Assembly (NCBI GenBank): GCA_964498075.1 | Contig: CAZCGA010000124.1 | Location: forward strand, 1 to 18,098 | Origin: CAZCGA01 sp964498075 | Lineage (GTDB): Bacteria; Desulfobacterota; Binatia; HRBIN30 | Length of the DNA stretch: 18,098 nt | Direction of reading: 5' to 3' | Part shown: positions 1 to 8,104 of the stretch, piece after piece | Position numbering within the stretch: position 1 is the stretch's first letter | How the letters are laid out: every line of letters starts with the position of its first letter | Position numbers and translations under genes: made by a program | Notes under the pieces: generated by a model | Database searches by the model: none | What the model was told of the DNA's origin: nothing | The model's input: the letters and a program-made list of their open reading frames with translations, nothing else

Positions 1-1048
<1,048 letters not shown>

Positions 1049-1092
1049 GAGTAGGGTTCCTCCTATTGTTCTCGTCCGCGGAGCGTCGCGGG

Positions 1093-1383
<291 letters not shown>

Positions 1384-1434
1384 AACTCCAGTCTCCTTTC
1401 ACTGCGGACACGGATCAATATGTGTCGAGTTGTA

Positions 1435-1451
1435 CTCGGAAGCGCACCGAG
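1435..1451 (-). repeat. Short inverted repeat in the groES leader
   Basis: CTCGG and CCGAG arms separated by 7 nt, lying between the predicted groESL transcription start and groES. It is much shorter than a CIRCE element and differs in sequence. It may be a small hairpin or chance. Confidence 0.3.
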
Positions 1452-1485
1452 CCCTACTTGGCCCGAGGCTAGCGACCGCGGCGGT

Positions 1486-1513
1486 AACTTAGCCACGGTG
1501 TCGCAATTGTCAA
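1486..1513 (-). promoter_or_regulatory. Candidate sigma70-type promoter for groESL
   Basis: On the minus strand a perfect -35 box TTGACA (1508-1513) is followed by 16 nt and TAAGTT (1486-1491), a TAnnnT -10 box. The predicted start lies about 95 nt upstream of groES. The -35 overlaps the stop codon of the preceding DUF507 gene, so groESL can be transcribed separately from the genes upstream. Confidence 0.5.
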
Positions 1514-1791
1514 GCGCCGCCCGGCTTCAACTTGCGGAGTTCTTCGTCGTAGTACTGCCGGTAGAGCACGTCCCACTCGCGGCCGCCGGGTGGCACCTTG
1601 CGGGAGAGGGACGCGATCTTCCGCCGGACCCCTGCATCGATCCGTGCATCCACCTCGTGGTCCAGGCTCAGCACGCGCTTGATCTCCATGAACACCAGGC
1701 GCTCGTTCTCGACGTCGGCCAGGCCCTCCTGGCGGCAGGTCTTGACGATCAAGTGGGCGAGATAGGACTGCCGGGCTTCGCTGAAGCGCAT
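1510..1791 (-). CDS. DUF507 family protein (second copy)
   Basis: Protein of 93 residues and unknown function, recognised as DUF507 by the N-terminal MRFSEARQSYLAHLIVKT and the helical, charged body. It aligns without gaps over its first 60 residues with the gene directly upstream: both have MR at the start, an IV pair near residue 15 and an acidic or basic helix after it. They look like tandem paralogues. The ATG at 1791 is chosen because similarity starts there; it lies 4 nt after the upstream stop codon, consistent with translational coupling, and has no clear Shine-Dalgarno site of its own. The reading frame stays open upstream, but that extension would overlap the neighbouring gene. The family occurs in Aquificae and deltaproteobacterial-type genomes; no molecular role is established that I know of. 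Confidence 0.85.
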   Translation of the reverse strand: MRFSEARQSYLAHLIVKTCRQEGLADVENERLVFMEIKRVLSLDHEVDARIDAGVRRKIASLSRKVPPGGREWDVLYRQYYDEELRKLKPGGA

Positions 1792-1795
1792 GGAG

Positions 1796-2071
1796 TTACA
1801 ACGGAAAGTCGCGCTCGCGCGCCAACCGCTCCTTGATGCCCTGGATGATCCGTCGCTGATCCATTCCGACGGTTTTACGGGCGTGCGCTTCGGCGAGCCG
1901 CTCGGCTTCCGCCTCGAGCGCGCGCTCCTCCTCGAGGTTGTGGGCAATCAGCTCGACGACGCGCTGGCGCAGCACGCTGGCATCCTTCTTCGGATGGACA
2001 AAGCCCTGCTTCAGGAGAGCGCCGACAATCGCCGCCGCGATAGCCTGTAGCTCTCCCTCACGAACCCTCAT
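1796..2071 (-). CDS. DUF507 family protein (first copy)
   Basis: Protein of 91 residues matching DUF507. It begins MRVREGELQAIAAAIVGALLK, continues with an acidic and basic helix (LEEERALEAEAERLAE) and a segment around GMDQRRIIQGIKERLA. No signal peptide or membrane segment is present, so it is probably a small cytosolic helical protein. Its paralogue starts 4 nt downstream. The ATG at 2071 has no Shine-Dalgarno site. Instead a -10-like TATAGT ends 8 nt before it, so the message may be leaderless or nearly so. The function is unknown; placement just ahead of groESL may hint at a protein-quality or stress role, which is inference only. Confidence 0.9.
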   Translation of the reverse strand: MRVREGELQAIAAAIVGALLKQGFVHPKKDASVLRQRVVELIAHNLEEERALEAEAERLAEAHARKTVGMDQRRIIQGIKERLARERDFPL

Positions 2072-2079
2072 CCCGCGCG

Positions 2080-2108
2080 ACTATAGGCGGCCGCCGTGCA
2101 CCCCGCAA
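2080..2108 (-). promoter_or_regulatory. Candidate promoter for the DUF507 pair, close to the start codon
   Basis: On the minus strand TTGCGG (2103-2108), a 17-nt spacer, then TATAGT (2080-2085, five of six consensus bases). The -10 box ends 8 nt before the ATG at 2071, so transcription would begin at or next to the start codon. Confidence 0.4.
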
Positions 2109-2120
2109 CGGCGCTCCCAA

Positions 2121-3347
2121 CTATTGCGGCCGTGTCGGGTAGACGCCTCCGCCGCCCTCCGCAATGTTGCGGCCGTAGGCCCACACTTCGGAGAGCGCGC
2201 GCGCCGCTTCCACCTTCTTCTTCCGCGCCATCGCCTTCTCGATGTAGGGCGCCAGCTCTTCCGCTTTGCGGCGCGCCTGGGCCGCCTCGCGTTCTTTGAA
2301 CTCAGGCATAACGCGGGCCGCGAACAAGTCGAGCGACGCGCAGATGTCCTCGTGCTTGTTGTTGCCGCCCTGCTGGATGAAGACGACCTGGTCGACGCCG
2401 GTATCCTCGAAGGCCTTAAGATGATCGCGCACCTGGTCGGGCGTGCCGATGCCGCCGCGGTTCGCCGGGCTGGGCATCAGCAGACCGTTCTTCTGAAAGC
2501 TCTCGAAGACGTTGGTGCTGCCCGGAACGTGGCCACCGAAGAGATAGTAGTGGGCGAGCGCGTAGCCGAAGAACTGGAAGCCTTCGAGGCCGCGCTTCAC
2601 CGCCTCGTCTTCGTTCTCATGGCACATGAAGCCGGTCACCATGGCGATGTTCGGATTGACGCTCTGCGCGATCGGCACGCACTCGTTCTTGAAGGTCTCG
2701 TAGTAATCGGTGACCCAGTGTACGGCTTCGGCCGGATCGATGAAGGAAAACGTGAGCGCGCCCAAGCCGAGCGTGGCGGCGAGGTGAATGGTCTGCCGCG
2801 TCGAGCAAGCCAGCCACATCGGCGGATGCGGCTTTTGCACGGGCTTGGGCACCACGTTGCGTGGCGGCATCGAGAAGTGCTTCCCCTGGTGCCCCGGATA
2901 CGGACTGAGGCTCATCATCAAGGCGATCTGCTCGATGGCTTCGAGCCACATGTCACGCTTCTGCGCCGGGTCGATGCCGAAGCCTTCCAGCTCAAGGCGC
3001 GAGGCGGACTCGCCGGTGCCGAACTCGACGCGACCGTTGCTGACCAGGTCGAGCGTGGCGATGCGTTCGGCGACGCGCGCCGGGTGGTTGTACGACGGGG
3101 GACACAGGACGATGCCGTGCCCCAGCCGGATGCGTTTCGAGCGCTGGCTCGCGGCGGCCAGAAACACCTCGGGCGCCGAGGAGTGTGAGTACTCTTCCAG
3201 AAAGTGATGTTCGACTTCCCAGGCGTAGTCGATGCCCAAGCGGTCGGCCAGCTCCACTTGATCGAGAGCGTCTTGAAACAGTTGCCGCTCGCACCCGTCG
3301 TTCCATGGCCGCGGCAGCTGATGCTCGTAAAAGATGCCGAACTTCAT
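2121..3347 (-). CDS. LLM-class flavin-dependent oxidoreductase (luciferase-like monooxygenase)
   Basis: Predicted cytosolic TIM-barrel enzyme of 408 residues that would use reduced FMN or F420; the substrate is unknown. The bacterial luciferase-like signature is clear: MKFGIFYEHQLPRP at the start, EHHFLEEYSHSSAPEVFLAAAS near residues 46-67, the RIRLGHGIVLCP strand, RVEFGTGES near 110, and GTPDQVRDHLKAFEDTGVDQ toward the C-terminus, typical of the family. The last 45 residues form a basic, alanine-rich helical tail beyond the usual barrel. The start codon overlaps the stop codon of phaR in an ATGA, so the two genes are translationally coupled. This suggests the enzyme is linked to polyhydroxyalkanoate or acyl metabolism, although that link is inference. 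FMN or F420 preference cannot be told from the sequence alone. Confidence 0.93.
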   Translation of the reverse strand: MKFGIFYEHQLPRPWNDGCERQLFQDALDQVELADRLGIDYAWEVEHHFLEEYSHSSAPEVFLAAASQRSKRIRLGHGIVLCPPSYNHPARVAERIATLDLVSNGRVEFGTGESASRLELEGFGIDPAQKRDMWLEAIEQIALMMSLSPYPGHQGKHFSMPPRNVVPKPVQKPHPPMWLACSTRQTIHLAATLGLGALTFSFIDPAEAVHWVTDYYETFKNECVPIAQSVNPNIAMVTGFMCHENEDEAVKRGLEGFQFFGYALAHYYLFGGHVPGSTNVFESFQKNGLLMPSPANRGGIGTPDQVRDHLKAFEDTGVDQVVFIQQGGNNKHEDICASLDLFAARVMPEFKEREAAQARRKAEELAPYIEKAMARKKKVEAARALSEVWAYGRNIAEGGGGVYPTRPQ

Positions 3348-3991
3348 TGCTCTGCTCCCTTCTTGGTGGTGCGGCTCCTGGAGCGAGCCGGTGCGGATGG
3401 GCTGCCGGGGCGGCGCCGCAGCCGGGTCAATTGCCGCTCCAGCCCCTTGATGCTCTGCTGGATGCGGCGCAGCTCGTTCTGGATGGTGGGGTGTGCCGTG
3501 ACGCGATCGAGCGACGCGCGGATCTGCGCATCGATGCGTTGCTGCAGGTGTTCGAGCTGCTTTTGCGGGGCTTCGAGGAAGTCGGTCAGCAAGCCGCGAC
3601 CGCCGCGCGTCGACGCCGTACCGGACCGCTTGCCGTGCGGCTCGCCGCTCTGCAGCAGCTGCTTCACCCCCTTTTCCGCCATCTCGCGGACGTTGCCGAG
3701 GGCCTCGCGCCCGCGATCCACGCTGCTGAGGATCTCCTGCACAGCCTCGCCGCCGCGCTCGATGATGCGGCGCAGCAGAGGCAGCTCCAGCACGCCGTTC
3801 TTGCGTTTCTGCTCCTCGAAGATGATCTGCGCGAAGGTCAGTGCCGTGAGGTCCTCACCGCTGTCGTTGTCGATGATGCGCAGGTCCTCGCCGGTGCGCA
3901 CCAGCTCGGCGATGGTGTCGAGGGTGACGTACCGGCTGGCGTGGGTATCGTACATCTTGCGGTTGCCGTAACGCTTGATGAGCCGGGTCAT
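3344..3991 (-). CDS. phaR: PhaR-type polyhydroxyalkanoate accumulation regulator
   Basis: Of 215 residues, the first 60 or so form the PHB/PHA accumulation regulator DNA-binding domain. The typical IKRYGNRKMYDTHASRYVTL motif is followed by a LVRTGEDLRIIDNDSGEDLT segment and TFAQIIFEEQ. In studied bacteria PhaR binds PHA granules and represses phasin and synthase genes. The C-terminal half here is unlike classical PhaR: a basic glycine- and serine-rich linker (about 115-135), a helical segment rich in Q, L and E that may form a coiled coil (140-190), and a strongly basic tail. That half could bind DNA, granules or a partner. No phasin, phaC or phaA/B gene lies in the window. It overlaps the next gene by ATGA. 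The domain call is firm, the biological role less so. Confidence 0.88.
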   Translation of the reverse strand: MTRLIKRYGNRKMYDTHASRYVTLDTIAELVRTGEDLRIIDNDSGEDLTALTFAQIIFEEQKRKNGVLELPLLRRIIERGGEAVQEILSSVDRGREALGNVREMAEKGVKQLLQSGEPHGKRSGTASTRGGRGLLTDFLEAPQKQLEHLQQRIDAQIRASLDRVTAHPTIQNELRRIQQSIKGLERQLTRLRRRPGSPSAPARSRSRTTKKGAEQ

Positions 3992-4106
3992 GTCGTCGGT
4001 TCGCCTTGACTCTGACGGCTACCACAGCGCGCGCCGATGCAGCAAGCCAAGGCGACGTCCACGGGCCGAGGGGCGTCCACTGCCGACTGATGGCGGGCGA
4101 ACGCGA

Positions 4107-4135
4107 TTGACCCGCATAGCCCCCCTCGCTAGCTT
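4107..4135 (+). promoter_or_regulatory. Candidate promoter for the nitrilase-moeA pair
   Basis: TTGACC (4107-4112), a 17-nt spacer, then TAGCTT (4130-4135). The -10 box ends 14 nt before the ATG, so the leader would be only several nucleotides long and there is no Shine-Dalgarno site. The divergent phaR start lies 158 bp from the nitrilase start; I see no clear phaR promoter in that interval. Confidence 0.4.
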
Positions 4136-4149
4136 CGGGGACGCTGATC

Positions 4150-4968
4150 ATGAGCACGCGCCGGTTCGTTGCTGCCGCAGTCCAGGTTTGTGCGGGACCC
4201 GACAAGGCCGTCAACGTCGACAAGGCGGAGGCGTTCGTCGTCGAGGCGGCACGACACGAGGCGCGGCTCGTCGTCTTGCCCGAGGTCTTCCTGTGGCGCG
4301 GGCCACGTGACGAGGAATCCACGGCGGCGGAACCGATCCCCGGGCCGAGCACCAAGCGGCTCGGCGATCTCGCGCGCCGTTTGCAGATCCATCTCCTGGC
4401 CGGTTCGGTCCTCGAAGGGAGCGGCGGTCCCAAGCCGTTCAACACCAGCGTCTTGTTCAACCCACGCGGCGACATCGTCGCCCGCTACCGCAAGCTCCAC
4501 CTCTTCGACGTTGACATCCCCGGCCACGTAACCATCCGCGAGTCGGACACGCGCAGCGCCGGCGATGCCGTGGTCACGATCCCCACGGAGCTCGGCGTGA
4601 TCGGCATGAGCGTGTGCTACGATCTGCGCTTCCCGGAGCTGTACCGCCGACTCACGCTCGCCGGCGCGGAGATCCTCACCGTGCCGTCGGCGTTCACCTT
4701 TCCCACGGGTGCCGCGCACTGGGAGATCCTGCTGCGGGCGCGCGCCATCGAGAACCAGGTGTACGTGATTGCGCCGGATCAGATCGGTCGCAGCCCGAGC
4801 GGCGTCGTCGACTACGGCAACTCGATGATCATCGATCCCTGGGGCAAGCCGCTGGCACGCGCTGCCGACCGCGAGATGGTGATCTTCGCCGAGATCGACC
4901 GCGACTATCTCGACCGCGTCCGGCGCGAGCTGCCATGCCTCACGCACATCCAGCTGGCAACCAAATGA
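4150..4968 (+). CDS. Carbon-nitrogen hydrolase (nitrilase superfamily, Nit/omega-amidase-like)
   Basis: Cytosolic amidase of 272 residues, a normal length for single-domain members. The catalytic triad is visible: Glu45 in LPEVF, Lys115 in YRKLHLFDVD and Cys156 in SVCYDLRFPELYR. The HLFDVD and CYDLRFPELYR segments are characteristic of the Nit1/Nit2-type branch, which includes deaminated-glutathione amidase and omega-amidase, so a metabolite-repair amide hydrolysis is the best guess. The substrate is not determined by the sequence. The C-terminal segment (NSMIIDPWGKPLA) is also typical. The ATG at 4150 fits the family N-terminus but has no Shine-Dalgarno site. The last codons overlap moeA by ATGA, so the two genes are probably one transcript. 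I know of no functional link between the products. Confidence 0.9.
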   Translation: MSTRRFVAAAVQVCAGPDKAVNVDKAEAFVVEAARHEARLVVLPEVFLWRGPRDEESTAAEPIPGPSTKRLGDLARRLQIHLLAGSVLEGSGGPKPFNTSVLFNPRGDIVARYRKLHLFDVDIPGHVTIRESDTRSAGDAVVTIPTELGVIGMSVCYDLRFPELYRRLTLAGAEILTVPSAFTFPTGAAHWEILLRARAIENQVYVIAPDQIGRSPSGVVDYGNSMIIDPWGKPLARAADREMVIFAEIDRDYLDRVRRELPCLTHIQLATK

Positions 4969-6239
4969 CCCGCACGGCGCGCCGGCTGGCCCCATCTCCA
5001 GCGGTGAAGGCGTTCTTCAACGTGGTCACCACCGATGAAGCCCGCGCGCACATCGCCGCCGTCGCACCGGTCGGCACGCACTCGATTCGCGTCGCCCACG
5101 CGCTCGGTCGGGTGATCGCGCAGGACCTGGTCGCCGCCGTTGATCTGCCGCATTTCCAACGCGCCAACATGGACGGCTACGCCGTGCGCGCGTCGGACAC
5201 TTTCGGAGCCTCGGCCAGCATCCCGGCCTACCTCAAGCTGGCGGGCACCGTGGAGATGGGCAAGGCGCCGAAGCGCGCGCTGGGCAAGGGCGAGGCGGCG
5301 CGCATCGCCACCGGCGGCATGCTGCCGCGCGGCGCCGACGCCGTGGTCATGATCGAGTACACCGAAGAGGTCGGTGCCGGCACGGTGGAGATCCATCGCG
5401 GCGTGGCGCCGTGGGAGAACGTGCTGCGCATCGGCGAAGACATCGCCAAGGGTGAGCCGATCTTCGCGCGCGGCCGGCGCCTGCGGGCCCGCGACCTCGG
5501 CGCCCTGACGGGCATCGGCATTACGCGCGTTGCGGTGTTCCGACGTCCGCGCGTGGCGCTGATCTCGACGGGCGACGAGATCGTCCCGCCCGATGCCAAG
5601 CCGCACCCGGGCCAGGTGCGCAACATCAACGCGTACTCCCTCATCGCCATGGCGACGGAGGCCGGCACCATCGTCACCGATTTCGGCGTCATCCGTGACC
5701 GGCGCGACGACTTGCAACGCGGCCTCGCCAAGGCCCTCGCTCGCCACAACGCGGTGCTTATCTCCGGCGGCAGCTCGGTGGGCGCCAAGGACATCACTCT
5801 CGAGGTGATCAGCTCGTTCCCACGTTCCGAGATTCTCTTCCACGGGATCTCGGTGGCTCCAGGCAAACCCACGATCCTGGCGCGGGCGCTGGACAAGCCC
5901 GTGCTGGGCCTTCCGGGTCACCCGCAGTCGGCGTTGGTGATCTTCGATTTCTTCGGCGCGCCGCTGTTGCGCGTGCTCGGTGGTGAAGACCCCGCAGCCG
6001 TATTCGTCCCGCAGCGCACAGTGCGCGCCCGTCTCGGGCAGAACGTGGCGTCACAGCCCGGCCGTGAAGACTACGTGCGCGTCACACTCGCGCAGCGCAA
6101 CGGCCAACGGATCGCATCGCCCATGGCCGGCAAGTCCGGCGCCATTTTCAACCTGGTGAAGGCCGACGGCCTGGTGTGCATCCCGGCGAACGCCGAAGGG
6201 CTGGACGAAGGCGTCGAGGTCGAGGTGATTCTTCTGTAG
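4965..6239 (+). CDS. moeA: Molybdopterin molybdotransferase MoeA
   Basis: Inserts molybdate into adenylylated molybdopterin, the last common step of molybdenum cofactor synthesis, in the cytosol. It has 424 residues, compared with about 410 in E. coli. Motifs in order are NMDGYAV (68-74), TGGMLPRGAD (116-125) followed by a VVMIEYTEE run, STGDE (201-205), SGGSSVGAKD (267-276), PGKPT (299-303) and GLPGHPQSA (315-323). The MoeA C-terminal domain (IV) follows. The frame is open far upstream, but the ATG at 4965 is chosen because it overlaps the preceding stop as ATGA and places the family N-terminus correctly. Other cofactor genes (moaA, mobA) are not nearby. A working molybdoenzyme elsewhere in the genome is implied. 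Its stop codon directly abuts that of the convergent dus gene. Confidence 0.97.
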   Translation: MTRTARRLAPSPAVKAFFNVVTTDEARAHIAAVAPVGTHSIRVAHALGRVIAQDLVAAVDLPHFQRANMDGYAVRASDTFGASASIPAYLKLAGTVEMGKAPKRALGKGEAARIATGGMLPRGADAVVMIEYTEEVGAGTVEIHRGVAPWENVLRIGEDIAKGEPIFARGRRLRARDLGALTGIGITRVAVFRRPRVALISTGDEIVPPDAKPHPGQVRNINAYSLIAMATEAGTIVTDFGVIRDRRDDLQRGLAKALARHNAVLISGGSSVGAKDITLEVISSFPRSEILFHGISVAPGKPTILARALDKPVLGLPGHPQSALVIFDFFGAPLLRVLGGEDPAAVFVPQRTVRARLGQNVASQPGREDYVRVTLAQRNGQRIASPMAGKSGAIFNLVKADGLVCIPANAEGLDEGVEVEVILL

Positions 6240-7292
6240 CTACGCGCAGCCCTCTTCCAGCGCGGCGCTGCCGGACGTCATCAGAGCCATCCCGTCGTCC
6301 GGGAAATGCTCTTCGACGATTGCGCGGAAGTCGGCGCTGTCTTCGGCCTTGGCGATCGCGTCGCGGAAGGTACGGCTGCCCGGAGCGCCCGCGAGGTAGC
6401 GGACGGCGAACTTGCGCATCTGGATGGTGCCCCAGGGGTCGCCCTCGCGGTCCACCATCGCCGCGTGATGGCGTAAGAGCATCGCCTTCTGCTCTGCCGG
6501 GCTGGGCGGCGGCGGCACCGCGTCCCCGCGCAGCGCCGCGCTGATCTCGCGGAAGACCCACGGCCGGATGAGCGCTTCGCGCGCGACCATGACGCCGGCG
6601 GCGCCGGTCACCCGCATCGTATGCACCGCCGACTGCGCGTCACGGACATCGCCGTTGGCAATGACCGGAATTGCGACGGCGCGCACTACCTCGGCAATCC
6701 GGTCGAGGTGGCACGGCACGCCGTAGTGTTGGTCTGCGGTGCGGCCGTGGACGGTGACCGCCACGGCGCCGTTGCCCTCTGCGCTGCGCGCGACATCGGG
6801 ACCGGTGCGCGCCTCAAGCGACGGCCCCAGGCGGATCTTGGCAGTCACAGGAATCCCGCCCGCACCGCGCACCGCTGCGGCGACCAGGCGCCCGATGGTC
6901 GCTGGATCGCGCAGCAGTGCGGCACCGGCGGCGTGCCGGCCCATGATGCGCTTCTTGGGACACCCGAAGTTGAGGTCGATGAGTGACACGTCCAGCGCCG
7001 CGAGCCGGCGCGCCGCGGCCGCGAGCAGGTCGGGGTCGCGATCCCACAGCTGTACGCCCAGCGGGCGCACCTCCNNNNNNNNNNCCTCCGTGTCGACGCC
7101 GGCGAGGCGGGTCGGCTCGATCTCGCCCCGGACCCAGCCGCCGGCCCACACCATCTCCGTGAACGGCAAGCCACAGCCCCCGAAGTCGCGCAGCACCGCC
7201 CGAAAGATCGCATCGGTGAAGCCGGCGATGGGCGCGGCCAACACTGGAGACTTCAACTCCAACGGTCCAAGCTTGAGGGCCGGCATATGCAT
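6240..7292 (-). CDS. tRNA-dihydrouridine synthase (Dus family), contains an assembly gap
   Basis: FMN enzyme that reduces uridines in the tRNA D-loop with NADPH. Barrel strand 1 (LAAPIAGFTDAIFR), the catalytic cysteine motif NFGCPKKRIMGRHAAGAALL, the VTAKIRLG strand, the VTVHGRTADQHYG motif and the phosphate-binding VIANGDVRD are all in order, at about 350 residues. The ten Ns at 7075-7084 lie between VDTE and VRPLGVQL; the frame is kept across them. The start is uncertain. ATG codons at 7292 and 7286 both precede the typical PALKLGPLELKSPV opening, and a TTG at 7322 overlaps the stop of the TetR gene (TTGA). None has a clear Shine-Dalgarno site. It is probably co-transcribed with that regulator. 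The DusA/B/C subtype is not assigned. Confidence 0.93.
   Translation of the reverse strand: MHMPALKLGPLELKSPVLAAPIAGFTDAIFRAVLRDFGGCGLPFTEMVWAGGWVRGEIEPTRLAGVDTEXXXXEVRPLGVQLWDRDPDLLAAAARRLAALDVSLIDLNFGCPKKRIMGRHAAGAALLRDPATIGRLVAAAVRGAGGIPVTAKIRLGPSLEARTGPDVARSAEGNGAVAVTVHGRTADQHYGVPCHLDRIAEVVRAVAIPVIANGDVRDAQSAVHTMRVTGAAGVMVAREALIRPWVFREISAALRGDAVPPPPSPAEQKAMLLRHHAAMVDREGDPWGTIQMRKFAVRYLAGAPGSRTFRDAIAKAEDSADFRAIVEEHFPDDGMALMTSGSAALEEGCA
7075..7084. other. Assembly gap (10 Ns) inside the dus gene
   Basis: Ten Ns with CCTCC on both sides. If the two CCTCC copies are the same bases, removing the Ns and one copy (15 nt) leaves the gene in frame as ..GVDTEVRPLGVQL.., so this may be an unmerged contig overlap with no missing sequence. 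Confidence 0.95.
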
Positions 7293-7318
7293 CGGGTGCA
7301 ACCGAATCGCTGAGCGCT

Positions 7319-7960
7319 TCAATCGCGGAACAAGAACCGCGAAACCATGTCGGAGGTCGCGGCGACGGCCGCATCAATGTCGGCGCCGGCGCCGCCGAGC
7401 ATCAGGCGCGAAGCGGTCCATTCGATCGACGTGTACACGACGAAGGCGGCCGCGGTGATGTCATCGACGCGCAGTCGCCGATCCTGCTTCAGGGCTTCAA
7501 ACAGCTCGACCATCGCCGCGCGCACCCGGCTTTCGATGGCCTGCACCGCAGAGCGGAACTCGGTGTCCTTGAAGTAGCGCTCCCACAGGATGCGCTGCAT
7601 GCCCGGCTTGATGGTGCGCGTGTGAAACAGGGCGTCGATCAGCGTGCGGACGCTGGCATGCGGGTCGCCGTCGCGCCAGGCCGCCGGGTCGAGGCTGCGG
7701 ATGACGTAGTTGGCGATCTCGTTGGTGGTCTCATCGAGCAGTTCGAGCAAGATGGTCCGCTTGTCCTTGAAGTAGCCATAGAGGGTGCCGACGGCGATGC
7801 GCGCCCGGCGGGCGATCGCCGCGGTGGTCGTCTCGTCGTAGCCGCGCCCCTCGAAGCAGGCGATGGCTGCGCTCAAAATCTGGCGGCGGGTGCGCCGGCT
7901 GCGCGCCTGCTGCGGGGTGCGCAGCACCCGGCGGACCGAGGCCCTCGATGGTCGCTTCAC
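7319..7960 (-). CDS. TetR/AcrR family transcriptional regulator
   Basis: Ligand-responsive DNA-binding repressor of 213 residues. The N-terminal helix-turn-helix is typical: SRRTRRQILSAAIACFEGRG, then TTAAIARRARIAVGTLYGYFKDKRTILLELL, at about residues 21-72. The C-terminal two-thirds is helical ligand and dimer domain. The GTG at 7960 is chosen over more upstream in-frame codons because a weak AGGG lies 8 nt before it and the family rarely has the longer basic extension. A second GTG lies three codons upstream. It is divergent from the di-iron protein at 8105, with two 9-bp direct repeats between the two genes, so it may control both. The ligand is unknown; acyl-CoA or hydrophobic molecules would suit the neighbourhood, which is inference. 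Confidence 0.9.
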   Translation of the reverse strand: MKRPSRASVRRVLRTPQQARSRRTRRQILSAAIACFEGRGYDETTTAAIARRARIAVGTLYGYFKDKRTILLELLDETTNEIANYVIRSLDPAAWRDGDPHASVRTLIDALFHTRTIKPGMQRILWERYFKDTEFRSAVQAIESRVRAAMVELFEALKQDRRLRVDDITAAAFVVYTSIEWTASRLMLGGAGADIDAAVAATSDMVSRFLFRD

Positions 7961-7984
7961 GTGTCGCACCCTAGCACACCCTCC

Positions 7985-8032
7985 GACTCGGCCAAAAGGT
8001 GAACGTGACTTCGGATTCCTGTTGACTCGGCC
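7985..8032. repeat. Two direct copies of GACTCGGCC between tetR and the di-iron gene
   Basis: Identical 9-mers at 7985-7993 and 8024-8032, 39 bp apart. The second overlaps the -35 box of the downstream promoter, and a partial copy (ACTCGG) follows at 8037. They could be regulator half-sites. Confidence 0.4.
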
Positions 8033-8050
8033 GGCCACTCGGTTTACCGT
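8022..8050 (+). promoter_or_regulatory. Candidate promoter of the di-iron protein gene
   Basis: TTGACT (8022-8027, five of six), a 17-nt spacer, then TACCGT (8045-8050). The predicted transcription start is near 8057, leaving a leader of about 48 nt with a good AAGGAG site. Confidence 0.45.
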
Positions 8051-8104
8051 GCGCAGGTCAGCACAGCACCGCACCGGGCAGACCCGGGAGAAGGAGCAGG
8101 AACG

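Noticed and set aside
1384..1509. CIRCE/HrcA operator in front of groES
   Set aside because: The TTAGCACTC-N9-GAGTGCTAA pattern is absent; only a 5-bp inverted repeat is present.
3992..4149. PhaR autoregulatory site or phaR promoter in the phaR/nitrilase interval
   Set aside because: A TTGCTGCA-like stretch is present but too short and isolated to call, and no -35/-10 pair of reasonable quality faces phaR.
4905..5921. Long minus-strand open frame opposite moeA
   Set aside because: It is antisense to conserved moeA motifs and rich in residues expected from reverse-strand high-GC codons.
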